Notes: a model not told the origin generated them from the sequence alone. Shown: positions 54,087 through 63,980, counted from the first letter of the stretch. The stretch is 64,000 nucleotides of DNA from Candidatus Dormiibacterota bacterium (GCA_003162415.1 PMOL01000005.1:256064-320063); one strand, 5' to 3'. Program-made: numbers and translations.

Positions 54087-56723
54087 GTGACCACCGAGGA
54101 CGCCGAGCGCGCGCGGCTGCGCGACGACCCGGCCGGATGGCGGCGCTGGGGGCCCTACGTCAGCGAGCGTGCCTGGGGTACGGTGCGCGAGGACTACAGC
54201 GCGAATGGCGACGCCTGGAACTACGTGACGCATGACCAGGCGCGGTCGCGCGCCTTCCGCTGGAGCGAGGAGGGTCTGGGTGGGATCTGTGACGACCACC
54301 AACTGCTGTGTCTTGCGTTCGCGTTCTGGAACGGGGTGGACCCGATCCTCAAGGAGCGGATCTTCGGCCTGACTGGTCCTCAGGGGAACCACGGCGAAGA
54401 TGCCAAGGAATACTGGTGGTACGTCGACTCGACGCCGACGCACTCGTGGATGCGGTGGCGGTACCTGTATCCACAGGTGGCGTTTCCCTACGACGACCTG
54501 ATCGCCGAGAACGCACGCCGCGGCCAGCTCGATCCCGAATACGAGCTTGCCGACACCGGGGCGCTCGACAACGGCTTCTGGGACATCACCGTCGACTACG
54601 CCAAGGAGACACCTGAGGACCTGGTGCTCGAGCTGCGCGCGCGAAACGCCGGTCCTTCCCCGCAGACGCTCCACGTGCTTCCGACGCTGTGGTTTCGCAA
54701 CACCTGGGGGTGGGGCCTCACCGACACCAAGCCCGCAATGCACGTCGAGAGCAAGCGGATCGTCGCCGACCACACGGTCGTCGGCCGGATGTTCCTCATC
54801 GGCGACGGCGACTACACGCCGCTCGTCTGTGACAACGAGTCCAACGCCGAGCGGCTCTGGGGATCCAGGTCGTCGAGTGGCTTCCCGAAGGACGGCATCA
54901 ACGATCACGTCATCCAGGGCGCAGCAACCGTCAATCCAACCCAGGCGGGAACGAAGGCCGCACTCCACTACGTGCTCGCGGTTGACGCGGGCATGAGCGC
55001 GGTGATCAGGCTCCGGTTCGGTCGCCGCGAGGTCGAGGCCGCCGACGGCGCGAACGCGGTTCTTCGGCTTCGCCAGAGCGAAGCCGATTCCTTCTACGCG
55101 AGCGTGATGCCCAGCCGTTTGACGAACGACCAGCGTCTGGTCGCCCGTCAGGCACTGAGCGGCATGCTCTGGGGCAAGCAGTTCTATCACTACAACGTGA
55201 CCCGTTGGCTCGACGGCGACCCGGCACTCCCCGCACCGCCGCCGGAGCGTCTCGCCGGCCGCAATGCGGGCTGGCGGCATCTCGACACCGCCGACGTGCT
55301 CTCCATGCCCGACAAGTGGGAGTACCCCTGGTTCGCCGCGTGGGACCTCGGCTTTCAGTGCGTCGCGCTCGCGCACGTGGACCCCGAGTTCGCCAAGCAG
55401 CAACTCATCCTGCTGTGCCGCGAGTGGTACATGCATGCCAACGGTCAGCTACCCGCCTACGAGTGGTCGTTCGACGACGTCAACCCACCGGTGCACGCGT
55501 GGGCGGCGCTGCGTGTCTTCGAGATCGACGGGGCGACCGACTTCCAGTTCCTCGCTCGTGTCTTCCACAAGCTGCTCATCAACTTCACCTGGTGGGTGAA
55601 TCGCGAGGACGCCGAGGGCAACAACATCTTCGAGGGCGGGTTCCTCGGCCTCGACAACATCGGTCCGTTCAACCGGTCCGTGGTGCTCCCGGCAGGCGGC
55701 CACCTGGAGCAATCGGACGGCACCGCGTGGATGGCGATGTACTCGCTCAACCTCCTCGAGATGGCGCTGGTGCTCGCCACCTTCGACCGCACCTACGAGG
55801 ATGTCGCCACCAAGTTCTTCGAGCACTTCGCGGCGATCGCGACCGCCATGAACGAGCAGGGACTCTGGGATGACGATGCGGGCTTCTACTACGACAGCTG
55901 GCATCTCGCCGACGGCACGCGGGTGCCGATCCAGGCACGTTCGATCGTCGGGCTGATCCCACTCTGCGCGGCAACCACCCTGGGCGACGCCACCTTGCGC
56001 CGGCTTCCCGACTTCGCAGAGCGCCTGCGCATGTTCATCAAGCTCAAGCCGCGCTACGCCGCCGCCGTGTCGCTCGAGGTCGTGAATGCGGAGCGCGAGA
56101 GCCGCCTGCTCGCGATCGTCGACCCCGACCGGCTCCGCCGCATCCTCGACTACGTCCTCGACGAGTCCGAATTCCTCAGCGATCACGGCCTGCGCGCGCT
56201 GTCCCGGTTTCACGCCGACCACCCGCTCGATATCGACCTCGGTGGCGCGGTCGCGCGGCTCGACTACGAGCCCGCGGAGTCGACGTCGCGCCTGTATGGG
56301 GGCAATTCGAACTGGCGCGGGCCGGTCTGGTTTCCGGTCAACCACCTGATCATCGGGGCACTTCGGGTCTACCACCGGTTTCTCGGTGACACGTGGACCG
56401 TCGAGTATCCGCGGGGGTCCGGAAAGCAGGCGCACCTCGGCGCGATCGCAGACGACATCGCGGCGCGGCTTGCCTCGATCTTCCTGCAAGCAGCCGACGG
56501 GCGGCGTCCAGTGGTGGCGGGTATCAGGCTGTACGCACGGCCGGATCTCGCCGACGCCATCCCGTTTCACGAGTACTTTCACGCCGAGACCGGGCAGGGA
56601 CTCGGCGCGTCCCACCAGACCGGCTGGACCGGCCTCGTGGCGGACCTGCTTCTGCGCAGCACAGCCGCACGCGACCGCTATGACATCGCTGCGCTCTCGG
56701 AGCGTCCGGCTACACTCGGCTGA
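54087..56723 (+). CDS. GH63-type glucosidase (mannosyl-oligosaccharide glucosidase-like)
   Basis: A 878-residue glycoside hydrolase from GTG 54087. The N-terminal part is a beta-sandwich (WRRWGPYVSERAWGTVREDYSANGDAW, EYWWYVDSTPTHSWMRWRYLYPQ). The C-terminal (alpha/alpha)6 barrel holds the probable general acid Asp in EYPWFAAWDLGF and the probable base Glu in FHEYFHAETGQGLGASHQTGWTGL, the GH63 signature. No signal peptide, so it acts in the cytosol, perhaps on a glucosylated or mannosylated compatible solute such as glucosylglycerate (inference). It is 16 bases after the aminotransferase and four before the aldolase gene. Confidence 0.88.
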   Translation: MTTEDAERARLRDDPAGWRRWGPYVSERAWGTVREDYSANGDAWNYVTHDQARSRAFRWSEEGLGGICDDHQLLCLAFAFWNGVDPILKERIFGLTGPQGNHGEDAKEYWWYVDSTPTHSWMRWRYLYPQVAFPYDDLIAENARRGQLDPEYELADTGALDNGFWDITVDYAKETPEDLVLELRARNAGPSPQTLHVLPTLWFRNTWGWGLTDTKPAMHVESKRIVADHTVVGRMFLIGDGDYTPLVCDNESNAERLWGSRSSSGFPKDGINDHVIQGAATVNPTQAGTKAALHYVLAVDAGMSAVIRLRFGRREVEAADGANAVLRLRQSEADSFYASVMPSRLTNDQRLVARQALSGMLWGKQFYHYNVTRWLDGDPALPAPPPERLAGRNAGWRHLDTADVLSMPDKWEYPWFAAWDLGFQCVALAHVDPEFAKQQLILLCREWYMHANGQLPAYEWSFDDVNPPVHAWAALRVFEIDGATDFQFLARVFHKLLINFTWWVNREDAEGNNIFEGGFLGLDNIGPFNRSVVLPAGGHLEQSDGTAWMAMYSLNLLEMALVLATFDRTYEDVATKFFEHFAAIATAMNEQGLWDDDAGFYYDSWHLADGTRVPIQARSIVGLIPLCAATTLGDATLRRLPDFAERLRMFIKLKPRYAAAVSLEVVNAERESRLLAIVDPDRLRRILDYVLDESEFLSDHGLRALSRFHADHPLDIDLGGAVARLDYEPAESTSRLYGGNSNWRGPVWFPVNHLIIGALRVYHRFLGDTWTVEYPRGSGKQAHLGAIADDIAARLASIFLQAADGRRPVVAGIRLYARPDLADAIPFHEYFHAETGQGLGASHQTGWTGLVADLLLRSTAARDRYDIAALSERPATLG

Positions 56724-56726
56724 CCA

Positions 56727-57620
56727 ATGGAGGCGCAGCACCGGGTTCACGGCACCATCGCAGCCGCTCTGACACCGCTCACCGGTGTCGACGGCACGAT
56801 CGACAGCGACGGCATCGACGCCGTGGTGGATTTCTACGCGCGGTCAGGCCTCGATGGCATCCTCGCACTGGGGACGACCGGCGAAGGAATTCTCTTCAAC
56901 GTAGACGAGCGCCGGCTGGCGGCCGACGAGTACGTGACCTCAGCGCATCATCGACTGGCGGTGATCGTGCACTGCGGTGCGCAGACCACGCACGACACCG
57001 TCGTGCTCGCCGAGCATGCCGCGGGCCATGGGGCTGCGGGCGTCGCGGTGATCCCACCACCGTATTTCGCGCTCGACGCAGATGCGATCTGGCGTCACCT
57101 CGATGCGGCAGCCAACGCGTGCGCGCCGCTGCCGTTCTACATCTACGAGTTCGCGGCGCGGAGCGGCTACGCGGTGCCCATCGACGTGGTGGAACGATTG
57201 CGCTCCACCGCGCCAAACTTCGCGGGTCTCAAGGTCTCGGACTCGCCGTTCGAAAGCGTCCAGCCATATCTCCTGCCCGGACTCGACGTGTTCGTCGGCG
57301 CAGAGGGCTTGATCGCGCAGGGAATGGCCTCCGGGGCGGCCGGAGCAGTGTCCGGGCTCGCGGCGGCCTTCCCCGAATTGACCATCGATGCGGTCGTGTC
57401 GCGCACCGCGGAGGCGAGCGCGCGTGCGGCGCGGGTGCGCGCGCTGATCGAACCGTTTCCCTTCCAGTCCGCCTTGAAATTCATCCTGCAACGACGCGGC
57501 GTTGCGATCGAGGACGCGGTCAGACCACCGCTTCGCACCCTCGACGACGTGCAGCGAGACGCGTTGCGGACGCTGCTCGACGATCCTTCGGGAGAGATCG
57601 CCGCCCTGCTGACTCCTTAG
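56727..57620 (+). CDS. Dihydrodipicolinate synthase/N-acetylneuraminate lyase family aldolase
   Basis: A 297-residue TIM-barrel class I aldolase. It has LALGTTGEGILFNVDER (GTTGE loop for the keto acid), the Tyr in LPFYIYEFAARSGY and the Schiff-base Lys in FAGLKVSDSPFES. It lacks clear DapA-specific context, so it may cleave or form another 2-keto acid. It is the third gene of the aminotransferase-GH63-aldolase unit. Its TAG stop overlaps the stop of the convergent FAD oxidoreductase by three bases. Confidence 0.88.
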   Translation: MEAQHRVHGTIAAALTPLTGVDGTIDSDGIDAVVDFYARSGLDGILALGTTGEGILFNVDERRLAADEYVTSAHHRLAVIVHCGAQTTHDTVVLAEHAAGHGAAGVAVIPPPYFALDADAIWRHLDAAANACAPLPFYIYEFAARSGYAVPIDVVERLRSTAPNFAGLKVSDSPFESVQPYLLPGLDVFVGAEGLIAQGMASGAAGAVSGLAAAFPELTIDAVVSRTAEASARAARVRALIEPFPFQSALKFILQRRGVAIEDAVRPPLRTLDDVQRDALRTLLDDPSGEIAALLTP

Positions 57621-58813
57621 AGCACCGCAGTCTCGACTGCACCTCCCGATTCTGTGAATCGGTTCAGTCGCAGGGGATGCAGGTCGAAGGTCGTGCAGCG
57701 TCCCGCAGTCACCAGGTCGGTCACCGCCTGCCCGGCTGCGATCGAGTGCATGATGCCGTGTCCACCGAAGCCGGCGCACTGGATGAACCAGGGCATGTGA
57801 GGGGCGGCGCCCACGATGGCGTGATGGTCCGGTGTCTCCGGGTAGAGCCCGGCCCAGCACTTGCGCGGGCTGATCGGCACATCCTCGAGGAATGGAAATC
57901 GGTTGCCGATGCGCACGGCGATCGCATCGAGGAACGCCGGATCGAACGCGGTGTCCATGCTCGGTGGATCATCGGGATCCGAGAACCCGATCAGGAATCC
58001 AGCACCTTCCCTGCGAATCAGCACTCCGGTGTCGGTGTCCACGCACATCGGGATGGCCGCGGGAAACCCGGAGATGGATTCGGTGCAGGCGAGATTGCGT
58101 CTGCGTGACGTGACCGGGAGGTCGATACCGGCCTTCGCGGCCACATTCCGAGCGAATGGACCTGCCGCATTCACCACGAAGTCCGCATGCATGTCCCCGG
58201 CGGTGGTGCGCACCGTCGCGCCGTCGCCCTCGCCGGCCAGGTCGAGCACCTCGGTGTCGAAGAGGAAGCCGGCGTCAAGCCGCCGAGCTTCGTGCCACAG
58301 CGCGGTCACGACACCATGCGGATCGATGATGCCGTCTCCCGCCGAGAAGGCCGCCGCGGCGAGCCCATCGACGTTGACGAATGGCGCCAGTTCGATGACC
58401 TCTGCCGCGGACAACCATTGCACGTCGACACCGAGCGAGCGCTGGAGCTCCCATGCGCGTCGCAACGCGATCTCGCCCGCATCGGTGCCGGTCAGAAAGA
58501 GATAGCCAACACCACGAAAGCCCACCTGGCCACCGGTCTGCTCGTGCAATTCGCGGAGCTTCTCGATGGTGAACTGCGAGAAGGCGATGTTCACCGGCGT
58601 TGTGAACTGCGCTCTCACGCCGCCGTTGGCTCTGCTCGTCGAGCCCATACCTGCTGATGCATGGCGGTCGATGACCACGACGCGGTCGACGCCGCCCCGG
58701 CGCAGCTGCAGCGCGACCGCGAGCCCGACCGCGCCGGCTCCCACCACCACCACCCGGGCGCGACCGCCATGCGCTCTCGTGGACGCCGAGTCGCTCGCGG
58801 GCCGGCGGCTCAT
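57617..58813 (-). CDS. FAD-dependent amine/amino acid oxidoreductase (DAO family)
   Basis: A 398-residue DAO-family protein. FAD binding is seen as RVVVVGAGAVGLAVALQLRRGGVDRVVVIDRHA, then GSTSRANGGVRAQF and the C-terminal GLYPETPDHHAIVGAAPHMPWFIQCAGFGGHGIMHSIAAGQAV. This pattern resembles sarcosine or dimethylglycine oxidase beta-type proteins. As last gene of the glycolate oxidase operon (four bases after glcF) it could generate glycine or glyoxylate from an N-substituted glycine. The exact substrate cannot be read from sequence. Confidence 0.87.
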   Translation of the reverse strand: MSRRPASDSASTRAHGGRARVVVVGAGAVGLAVALQLRRGGVDRVVVIDRHASAGMGSTSRANGGVRAQFTTPVNIAFSQFTIEKLRELHEQTGGQVGFRGVGYLFLTGTDAGEIALRRAWELQRSLGVDVQWLSAAEVIELAPFVNVDGLAAAAFSAGDGIIDPHGVVTALWHEARRLDAGFLFDTEVLDLAGEGDGATVRTTAGDMHADFVVNAAGPFARNVAAKAGIDLPVTSRRRNLACTESISGFPAAIPMCVDTDTGVLIRREGAGFLIGFSDPDDPPSMDTAFDPAFLDAIAVRIGNRFPFLEDVPISPRKCWAGLYPETPDHHAIVGAAPHMPWFIQCAGFGGHGIMHSIAAGQAVTDLVTAGRCTTFDLHPLRLNRFTESGGAVETAVL

Positions 58814-58816
58814 CCT

Positions 58817-60217
58817 CTACGGAGTCGGTGCGCCGGATTGCAACTGCGCGAGGGGCAACCCGCGGATGGACGCGTCGATCAACTCCACCGGGTGAAAGGC
58901 CGGGAGCGGATGTCGGGAACGGCGCAGCGCCGCGCTGATCTGGAGCAGGCAGCCGCCGTTCCCCGCGGTCACGAGGTCCGCTCCGCTGGCGGCGATGTTG
59001 CCTGCCTTGCGCGTCCCCAGGTCATCGGCGGTCTGCGGGGCGACGAGGTTGTAGACACCCGCGCTGCCGCAGCACACGTCGGCCTCCCTGAGATCCACGA
59101 GCTCGAGTCCCGGGATCCGACCGAGGACGGCGCGAGGCTGCGCGCGAACTCCCTGGGCGTGGGCGAGGTGACACGCGTCGTGATATGCGACCCGCGCCGG
59201 TAGCGGGTGCAGTCGCGCGGGACGCTGTACCTCGAGGTCGGCGAGGACCTCCATCACGTCGCGAACCCTTGCCGAAAAGCTCGCGGCGCGTGCAGCCCAG
59301 AACGGATCGTCGGCGAGCAGCGCGCCGTACTCCTTCATCGCCGAACCACACCCGGCGCTGTTCACCACGATGTGGTCGATATCGAGGTTCTCCATCTGGG
59401 CGATGAGCTCGCGCATACGCTGCATCGCCGGTTGCTCCCGACCGGAATGGAGCTCCAGCGCTCCGCAGCAGCTCTGCAGCGGAGGGACCAGCACCTCGCA
59501 TCCGTGGGCAGCGAGGACCCGAGCCGTGGCTCGATTGACGTGCGAGAAAAACGCGTCCTGCACGCACCCGGTGAGCAGTGCGACGCGCAGCACCCGCCGC
59601 CCCCTGGGGCGGAGGTGGCGCGGCGTCGGCGCCGCCAGGTCGGCTCGGCGGATCGACGGCGCCATGTCGTCGAGCCGCAGCAGCGTCTGGGGCACGAAGC
59701 GTCGCACCGGCCGCACTTGCAACACCTTGCGGAGTCCGAGCGCCTGGGTGAGCGCAACCGCGGACGCGACCGTGCGCATCCGTCGCGGGTGGGGAAGGAC
59801 GGAGAAGAGTGCAGCGCGGGAGGCGCGGACGCGCCAGGTGCGAGCAAAGCGGCGTTCGATCTGCGGACGAACCTGCTCGACGAGGCGGTTGTACTGCACG
59901 CCCGAGGGACAAGCATCGACGCATGCCATGCAGCCAAGGCATGCATCCCAGTGGCGAACCACCTCCTCATCCATGCCCACCTCGCCGCGCGCCGCGAGGT
60001 CCATGAGCAGGATGCGTCCGCGAGGAGAGTCCATCTCCTCACCCCAGAGCAGGTAGGTCGGACAGGCGGGAAGGCAGAAACCGCAATGCACGCAGTCGGC
60101 GATCAGCGCCGGATCGGGCGGGTGGTGATCGTCGAATGCGACGGTCTCGGCACCCGCGCGCGCGTGGCCGGGCACTCGGGGCGGACCCGTGGTCACAGCG
60201 GCCACGTCAGATGCCAC
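58817..60217 (-). CDS. glcF: Glycolate oxidase iron-sulfur subunit
   Basis: A 466-residue protein with two 4Fe-4S ferredoxin motifs, CVHCGFCLPACPTY and CLGCMACVDACPSGV, followed by two cysteine-rich CCG domains (LQSCCGALELHSG and DVCCGSAGVYN). It passes electrons from the flavin subunits to the quinone pool at the membrane. The start overlaps glcE by 11 bases. The genomic order glcD-glcE-glcF is the same as in E. coli. Confidence 0.93.
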   Translation of the reverse strand: MASDVAAVTTGPPRVPGHARAGAETVAFDDHHPPDPALIADCVHCGFCLPACPTYLLWGEEMDSPRGRILLMDLAARGEVGMDEEVVRHWDACLGCMACVDACPSGVQYNRLVEQVRPQIERRFARTWRVRASRAALFSVLPHPRRMRTVASAVALTQALGLRKVLQVRPVRRFVPQTLLRLDDMAPSIRRADLAAPTPRHLRPRGRRVLRVALLTGCVQDAFFSHVNRATARVLAAHGCEVLVPPLQSCCGALELHSGREQPAMQRMRELIAQMENLDIDHIVVNSAGCGSAMKEYGALLADDPFWAARAASFSARVRDVMEVLADLEVQRPARLHPLPARVAYHDACHLAHAQGVRAQPRAVLGRIPGLELVDLREADVCCGSAGVYNLVAPQTADDLGTRKAGNIAASGADLVTAGNGGCLLQISAALRRSRHPLPAFHPVELIDASIRGLPLAQLQSGAPTP

Positions 60218-61427
60218 CGACCTGGCGCCCGGGGCTCAACGTCCGGGCGGGATCGAGCTGACGCTTCACCGACCGCATCAGGTCGACGGCCACGTCGTCG
60301 TCCGCGTCCCCGGACACGAACACATCGCCCCGCCGGATCGCCAGCCGCCCACCGGCGGTGCGGACGGCCGTGCGGACGGTCTCGAGCGCCTCGGGCGCGA
60401 AGCGCATCTCCCCGGTGCCGAGCAGGGGACGCCACGCGACCGCATCGCACGTAGCAGACATGGATGACAGAAACTCACCGGCCCGCGCCGGTAGCGTGGC
60501 GACAGCGGCGACCGCACCGGCGCCTGTCCACGGCGAGCCCGCGCGCGACGCAGTCAATGCGGCCCCATCGTCCGGAGTAAGGTTGCGTCCCCCGATGTCG
60601 CGGGTAACGCGCTCTGCCTGCACCGCAGCGCCCTGCTCGGAGCTGTCGAAGCGCACCACGACGACCCCCTCGGGCCAGTGGAGGTCGACCACGCTCGGCG
60701 TCACCTGGAGCCGCCCGACTCGCGCGGCAAACTCGCAGAGCTCGAGCACCGACCGCGACTCGAAGGCGACGGTACTCGACGCCGCCGGCAGCGGATGGAG
60801 GCGGAAGGCCACCTCGGTCACGATCGCGAGGGTCCCGAGCGAACCGATCAGCAGCTTGGCGACATCGAACCCCGCGACGTTCTTGACGACCTTGCCGCCG
60901 CTTCGCCCCACGGTGCCGTCGGAGAGGACGAAGCTCGCCCCGATGACGAGATCGCGAGGAGTGCCGAATCGAGTGCGCAGCGGACCGCTTGCGGCGGTTG
61001 CGAGCATGCCGCCGATGGTGGCAGCGTCTCCCTGGGGTGGGTCAAGCATGAGGCGCTGCCGGAAACCGGGAGCCGAGGCGAGGGTCTTCTGAAGGTGACT
61101 GAGCGTGGTCCCCGCCCGTACCACACAGACCAGGTCCGCCGGCTCGTGATCGACGATGCCTTCGATCCGGGAAGTCGAGAGCACGACATCGCACCGTTCC
61201 GGCGGCGAACCCCAGTCGATCTTGGTGCCGCCTCCTCGAGCGACGACTGCCAGGCCGCGCGCCGTGGCTGCGGAGAGCACCGAGGCGACCTCGTCCTCGT
61301 CCGCCGGTGACACCACCAAGCTCGGAACCACGCCGCCGACGGCATCCGAGGCATCCGCGGCCCTGACGTGAGCCGCGCCGACCAGCTCGGCGAAGAGGAC
61401 GAGCTCCGGCGCCACCGACGCCATCAC
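60207..61427 (-). CDS. glcE: Glycolate oxidase FAD-binding subunit
   Basis: A 406-residue FAD-binding protein of the PCMH type. VVSPADEDEVASVLSAATARGLAVVARGGGTKIDWG, PQGDAATIGGMLATAASGPLRTRFGTPRDLVIGASFVLSDG and KNVAGFDVAKLLIGSLGTLAIVTEVAFRLHPLP are characteristic of GlcE. The C-terminal catalytic cap present in GlcD is reduced. It overlaps both neighbours, so the three glc genes are coupled. Confidence 0.92.
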   Translation of the reverse strand: MMASVAPELVLFAELVGAAHVRAADASDAVGGVVPSLVVSPADEDEVASVLSAATARGLAVVARGGGTKIDWGSPPERCDVVLSTSRIEGIVDHEPADLVCVVRAGTTLSHLQKTLASAPGFRQRLMLDPPQGDAATIGGMLATAASGPLRTRFGTPRDLVIGASFVLSDGTVGRSGGKVVKNVAGFDVAKLLIGSLGTLAIVTEVAFRLHPLPAASSTVAFESRSVLELCEFAARVGRLQVTPSVVDLHWPEGVVVVRFDSSEQGAAVQAERVTRDIGGRNLTPDDGAALTASRAGSPWTGAGAVAAVATLPARAGEFLSSMSATCDAVAWRPLLGTGEMRFAPEALETVRTAVRTAGGRLAIRRGDVFVSGDADDDVAVDLMRSVKRQLDPARTLSPGRQVGGI

Positions 61428-62875
61428 AGCCGCTCCGCCAGGCCCGACATCTCGATCGCGTGGGGTCGGTACATCCCGGGGACCTCGCCACAGAGCCTCG
61501 GGGTGGGCAGCGCCTTGCCCGGATTGCAGAGGTCGCGCGCATCGAAGGCGTCGCGAACCCTCCCCATCACCGAGATCGAGCCGGGGCTGAACATCTTCGG
61601 CATATAGCAGGCCTTGTCCGAGCCGACCCCATGCTCACCGGTGATCGAGCCGCCGGCGGTGATGCAGGCGTCGAGGATCAATCCGGCGAGCTGGAGCGCC
61701 CGCTCCCCCGCGCCCGGCTCACTGTTGTCGTACAGAACCAGGGGGTGGAGGTTGCCGTCGCCGGCGTGGAAGACGTTGGCGACGCGCAGCCCGTAGGTTG
61801 CCGAGAGCGCGCCGATCTGCTCGAGAACGTCGCGCAGCCGTGTGCGCGGAATGACCCCGTCCTGGACGTAATAGTTCGGGCTGATCCGTCCCATCGATGC
61901 GAAGGCGGCTTTGCGTGCTTTCCAGATGAGGGCGCGTTCGGCTTCGCTCGCCGCAACGCGGGTCTCGGTCGCTCCGCTCGCAGCGCAGATGTCGAGGACA
62001 TCGCGGAGGAATGCGGCGGACTCGACGGCGGGACCGTCGAGCTCGACGATCAGGGCGGCGCCGCAGTCCGGGTAGCCGGCATGCACGATCTCCTCGCAGG
62101 CCTGGATCGCCAGGCGGTCCATCATCTCGATGGCGGCGGGGGTGATACCTGCGGCGATGATCCGCGACACCGCCTCGCCGGCGTCACCCATCGTCGCGAA
62201 CGCCGCGAGGACCGTCTCGGTGGATTCGGGGACGCGGACGATGCGGAGCACGACCTCGGTCACGATGCCGAGGGTCCCCTCGCTGCCGATCACCATGCCG
62301 AGCAGGTCGTAGCCCGCGGCGTCGCGCACCGCCCCGCCGAGCCGCGCGATCCGTCCGTCGGCGGTGACGAACGTCGCCCCGAGGACATGGTGCGTGGTGA
62401 AGCCATATTTCAGGCAGTGGGCGCCGCCGGAGTTCTCGGCGACGTTCCCACCGATCGTGCACACCTGCTGCGACGAGGGATCGGGTGCGTAGAAGTAACC
62501 AAGTGGCCGCACGGCTTTGCTGACCTCGAGGTTGGTGACACCGGGCTGCACTGTGACCTGGTGGTTGTCGAGGTCGATGTCGAGGATCGCTCGCATCCGG
62601 CTGAGGCCGATCACCACGCCGTCGGCAACCGGGAGGGCTCCACCGGAGAGACCAGTTCCGGCGCCGCGCGCGACAAACGGCACCTGTGCCTCAGCGCATG
62701 CGCGGACGATCTCGGCCACCTCCGCGGTGGTGAGCGGCAGGACGACCGCGGCCGGCGAGACGCGCCGCCCGGTGAGGCCGTCGCATGCATAGGTCTGCAG
62801 TGCCGGCGTCGCGGTGATCATCCCGTCGTCGCCGACAATGGCGCGCAGCGTTTCGAGAAAGGCGCGATCAAGCAT
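61424..62875 (-). CDS. glcD: Glycolate oxidase catalytic subunit (FAD-linked)
   Basis: A 483-residue GlcD that oxidises glycolate (and often D-lactate) to the 2-oxoacid. From ATG 62875: ALQTYACDGLTGRRVSPAAVVLPLTTAEVAEIVRACAE, VARGAGTGLSGGALP (FAD pyrophosphate loop), GGNVAENSGGAHCLKYG, GSEGTLGIVTEVVLRI, then the cap with HAGDGNLHPLV (metal/substrate His) and GSITGEHGVGSDK. The track start at 62902 lies within the preceding gene. It overlaps the aminotransferase gene by eight bases and glcE by four. Confidence 0.94.
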   Translation of the reverse strand: MLDRAFLETLRAIVGDDGMITATPALQTYACDGLTGRRVSPAAVVLPLTTAEVAEIVRACAEAQVPFVARGAGTGLSGGALPVADGVVIGLSRMRAILDIDLDNHQVTVQPGVTNLEVSKAVRPLGYFYAPDPSSQQVCTIGGNVAENSGGAHCLKYGFTTHHVLGATFVTADGRIARLGGAVRDAAGYDLLGMVIGSEGTLGIVTEVVLRIVRVPESTETVLAAFATMGDAGEAVSRIIAAGITPAAIEMMDRLAIQACEEIVHAGYPDCGAALIVELDGPAVESAAFLRDVLDICAASGATETRVAASEAERALIWKARKAAFASMGRISPNYYVQDGVIPRTRLRDVLEQIGALSATYGLRVANVFHAGDGNLHPLVLYDNSEPGAGERALQLAGLILDACITAGGSITGEHGVGSDKACYMPKMFSPGSISVMGRVRDAFDARDLCNPGKALPTPRLCGEVPGMYRPHAIEMSGLAERL

Positions 62876-63968
62876 GGGCGCCCAGCACCGCCGCCGCGGC
62901 ATCGATCGTACGTGCTGCCTCGGCTTCGGTGACCGTGCCCATGTGGCCGATGCGCACGCCCCGTCCCGCCCAGGGACCGAGACACCCCGCGATCAGCACG
63001 CCACGTTCCGACATCCCGGCACGCAGCCTGGCGTCGTCCGCGCCGTCCGGGAGCGCCAGCACGCTCAATGTCGGCGCCAGAGACGCGGGCTCGGTGAGTG
63101 GCTCGAACCCGAGCTCGCTCATGCCATCGCGAATCATCGCCGCCACCCGGCGGTGCCGCTCGTATCGCTCCGGCAGCCCCTCGGCGAAGATGGCGTCGAG
63201 CGAAGCCTCCAGGGCACGAAGCAGCGACACCGAGTGCGTCGAGAAGTATTTGCGCGGGTCGTCGACGGAGGCATCCCAGCGGCGCAGGTCGGCGTAGTAC
63301 GCACGGATGTCCCCCAGCGCCTCGCGGCGGCTGCGGGCGCGCTCCGACACCGCGAGCAGCGCCAGACCCGGGGGCACGCTGAGTGCCTTCTGAGCACCGG
63401 TGAGCAGGACGTCGACATCCCAGTCGTCCATCGCCTCCTCGATCCCGCCGGTTGCGCAGACGCCGTCGAGCACGATGACCGCGTCGTTCGCGGCGGCTCG
63501 AACCGTTGCCGCGGTCGCGGCGCAGTCCGCAAGCACACCGCTGCTCGTGTCCACATGCGTGAAGCACACCAGCGCCGGCGGGTCGCCATTCCGAAGCAGG
63601 CCACTCAGCGCGTCCTGGTCGGCACGCCGTCCCCAGTCGACCTGGAGCACGTCCGGCCGCATCCCAAGGGCGCCGGCTATCTCGGTGAAGCGGTCACCAA
63701 AGTAGCCGTGGCTCACCACCACGACACGATCGCCGGGGGCCGCGTGGTTGACGAGCGCTGCCTCCATCGCGAGGGTTCCCGCTCCGGCGAAGCAGTGGAC
63801 GCGCGCGCCGGCGGATCCGACCAGGCGGCGGATTCCCTCCTGGATGCGGATCATGGTTGCGGCGTTCTCGGGTCCGGTATGGCTCCGCACCGGCTCGGCG
63901 AGAGTCGCGAGCACGCCGGGGGCCACCGGCGTGGGTCCGGGGATCATGAGCAGCGGCGTCGTTGTCAT
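62868..63968 (-). CDS. Class V aminotransferase (alanine/serine-glyoxylate type)
   Basis: A 366-residue PLP enzyme, from ATG 63968 (MTTTPLLMIPGPTPVAPGVL) or ATG 63980. The family opening IPGPTPVAPGV, RSHTGPENAATMIRIQEGIRRLVGS, VCFTHVDTSSGVLAD, the PLP Lys in LLTGAQKALSVPPGLALLAVSE and the C-terminal GVRIGHMGTVTEAEA match alanine-glyoxylate and serine-glyoxylate aminotransferases. It sits just before glcD and overlaps it, so it probably aminates the glyoxylate made by GlcDEF to glycine. First visible gene of the operon. Confidence 0.9.
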   Translation of the reverse strand: MTTTPLLMIPGPTPVAPGVLATLAEPVRSHTGPENAATMIRIQEGIRRLVGSAGARVHCFAGAGTLAMEAALVNHAAPGDRVVVVSHGYFGDRFTEIAGALGMRPDVLQVDWGRRADQDALSGLLRNGDPPALVCFTHVDTSSGVLADCAATAATVRAAANDAVIVLDGVCATGGIEEAMDDWDVDVLLTGAQKALSVPPGLALLAVSERARSRREALGDIRAYYADLRRWDASVDDPRKYFSTHSVSLLRALEASLDAIFAEGLPERYERHRRVAAMIRDGMSELGFEPLTEPASLAPTLSVLALPDGADDARLRAGMSERGVLIAGCLGPWAGRGVRIGHMGTVTEAEAARTIDAAAAVLGAHA

Positions 63969-63980
63969 GAGCCGCCTCAT

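Noticed and set aside
53679-55436. Minus-strand ORF of 585 residues
   Set aside because: It lies antisense to the aminotransferase and GH63 genes, is Arg/His/Val-rich without any recognisable domain, and mirrors codon positions of the real genes. It is a GC-rich shadow.
61460-62932. Plus-strand ORF of 490 residues
   Set aside because: Antisense to glcD; composition typical of a shadow and no motif.
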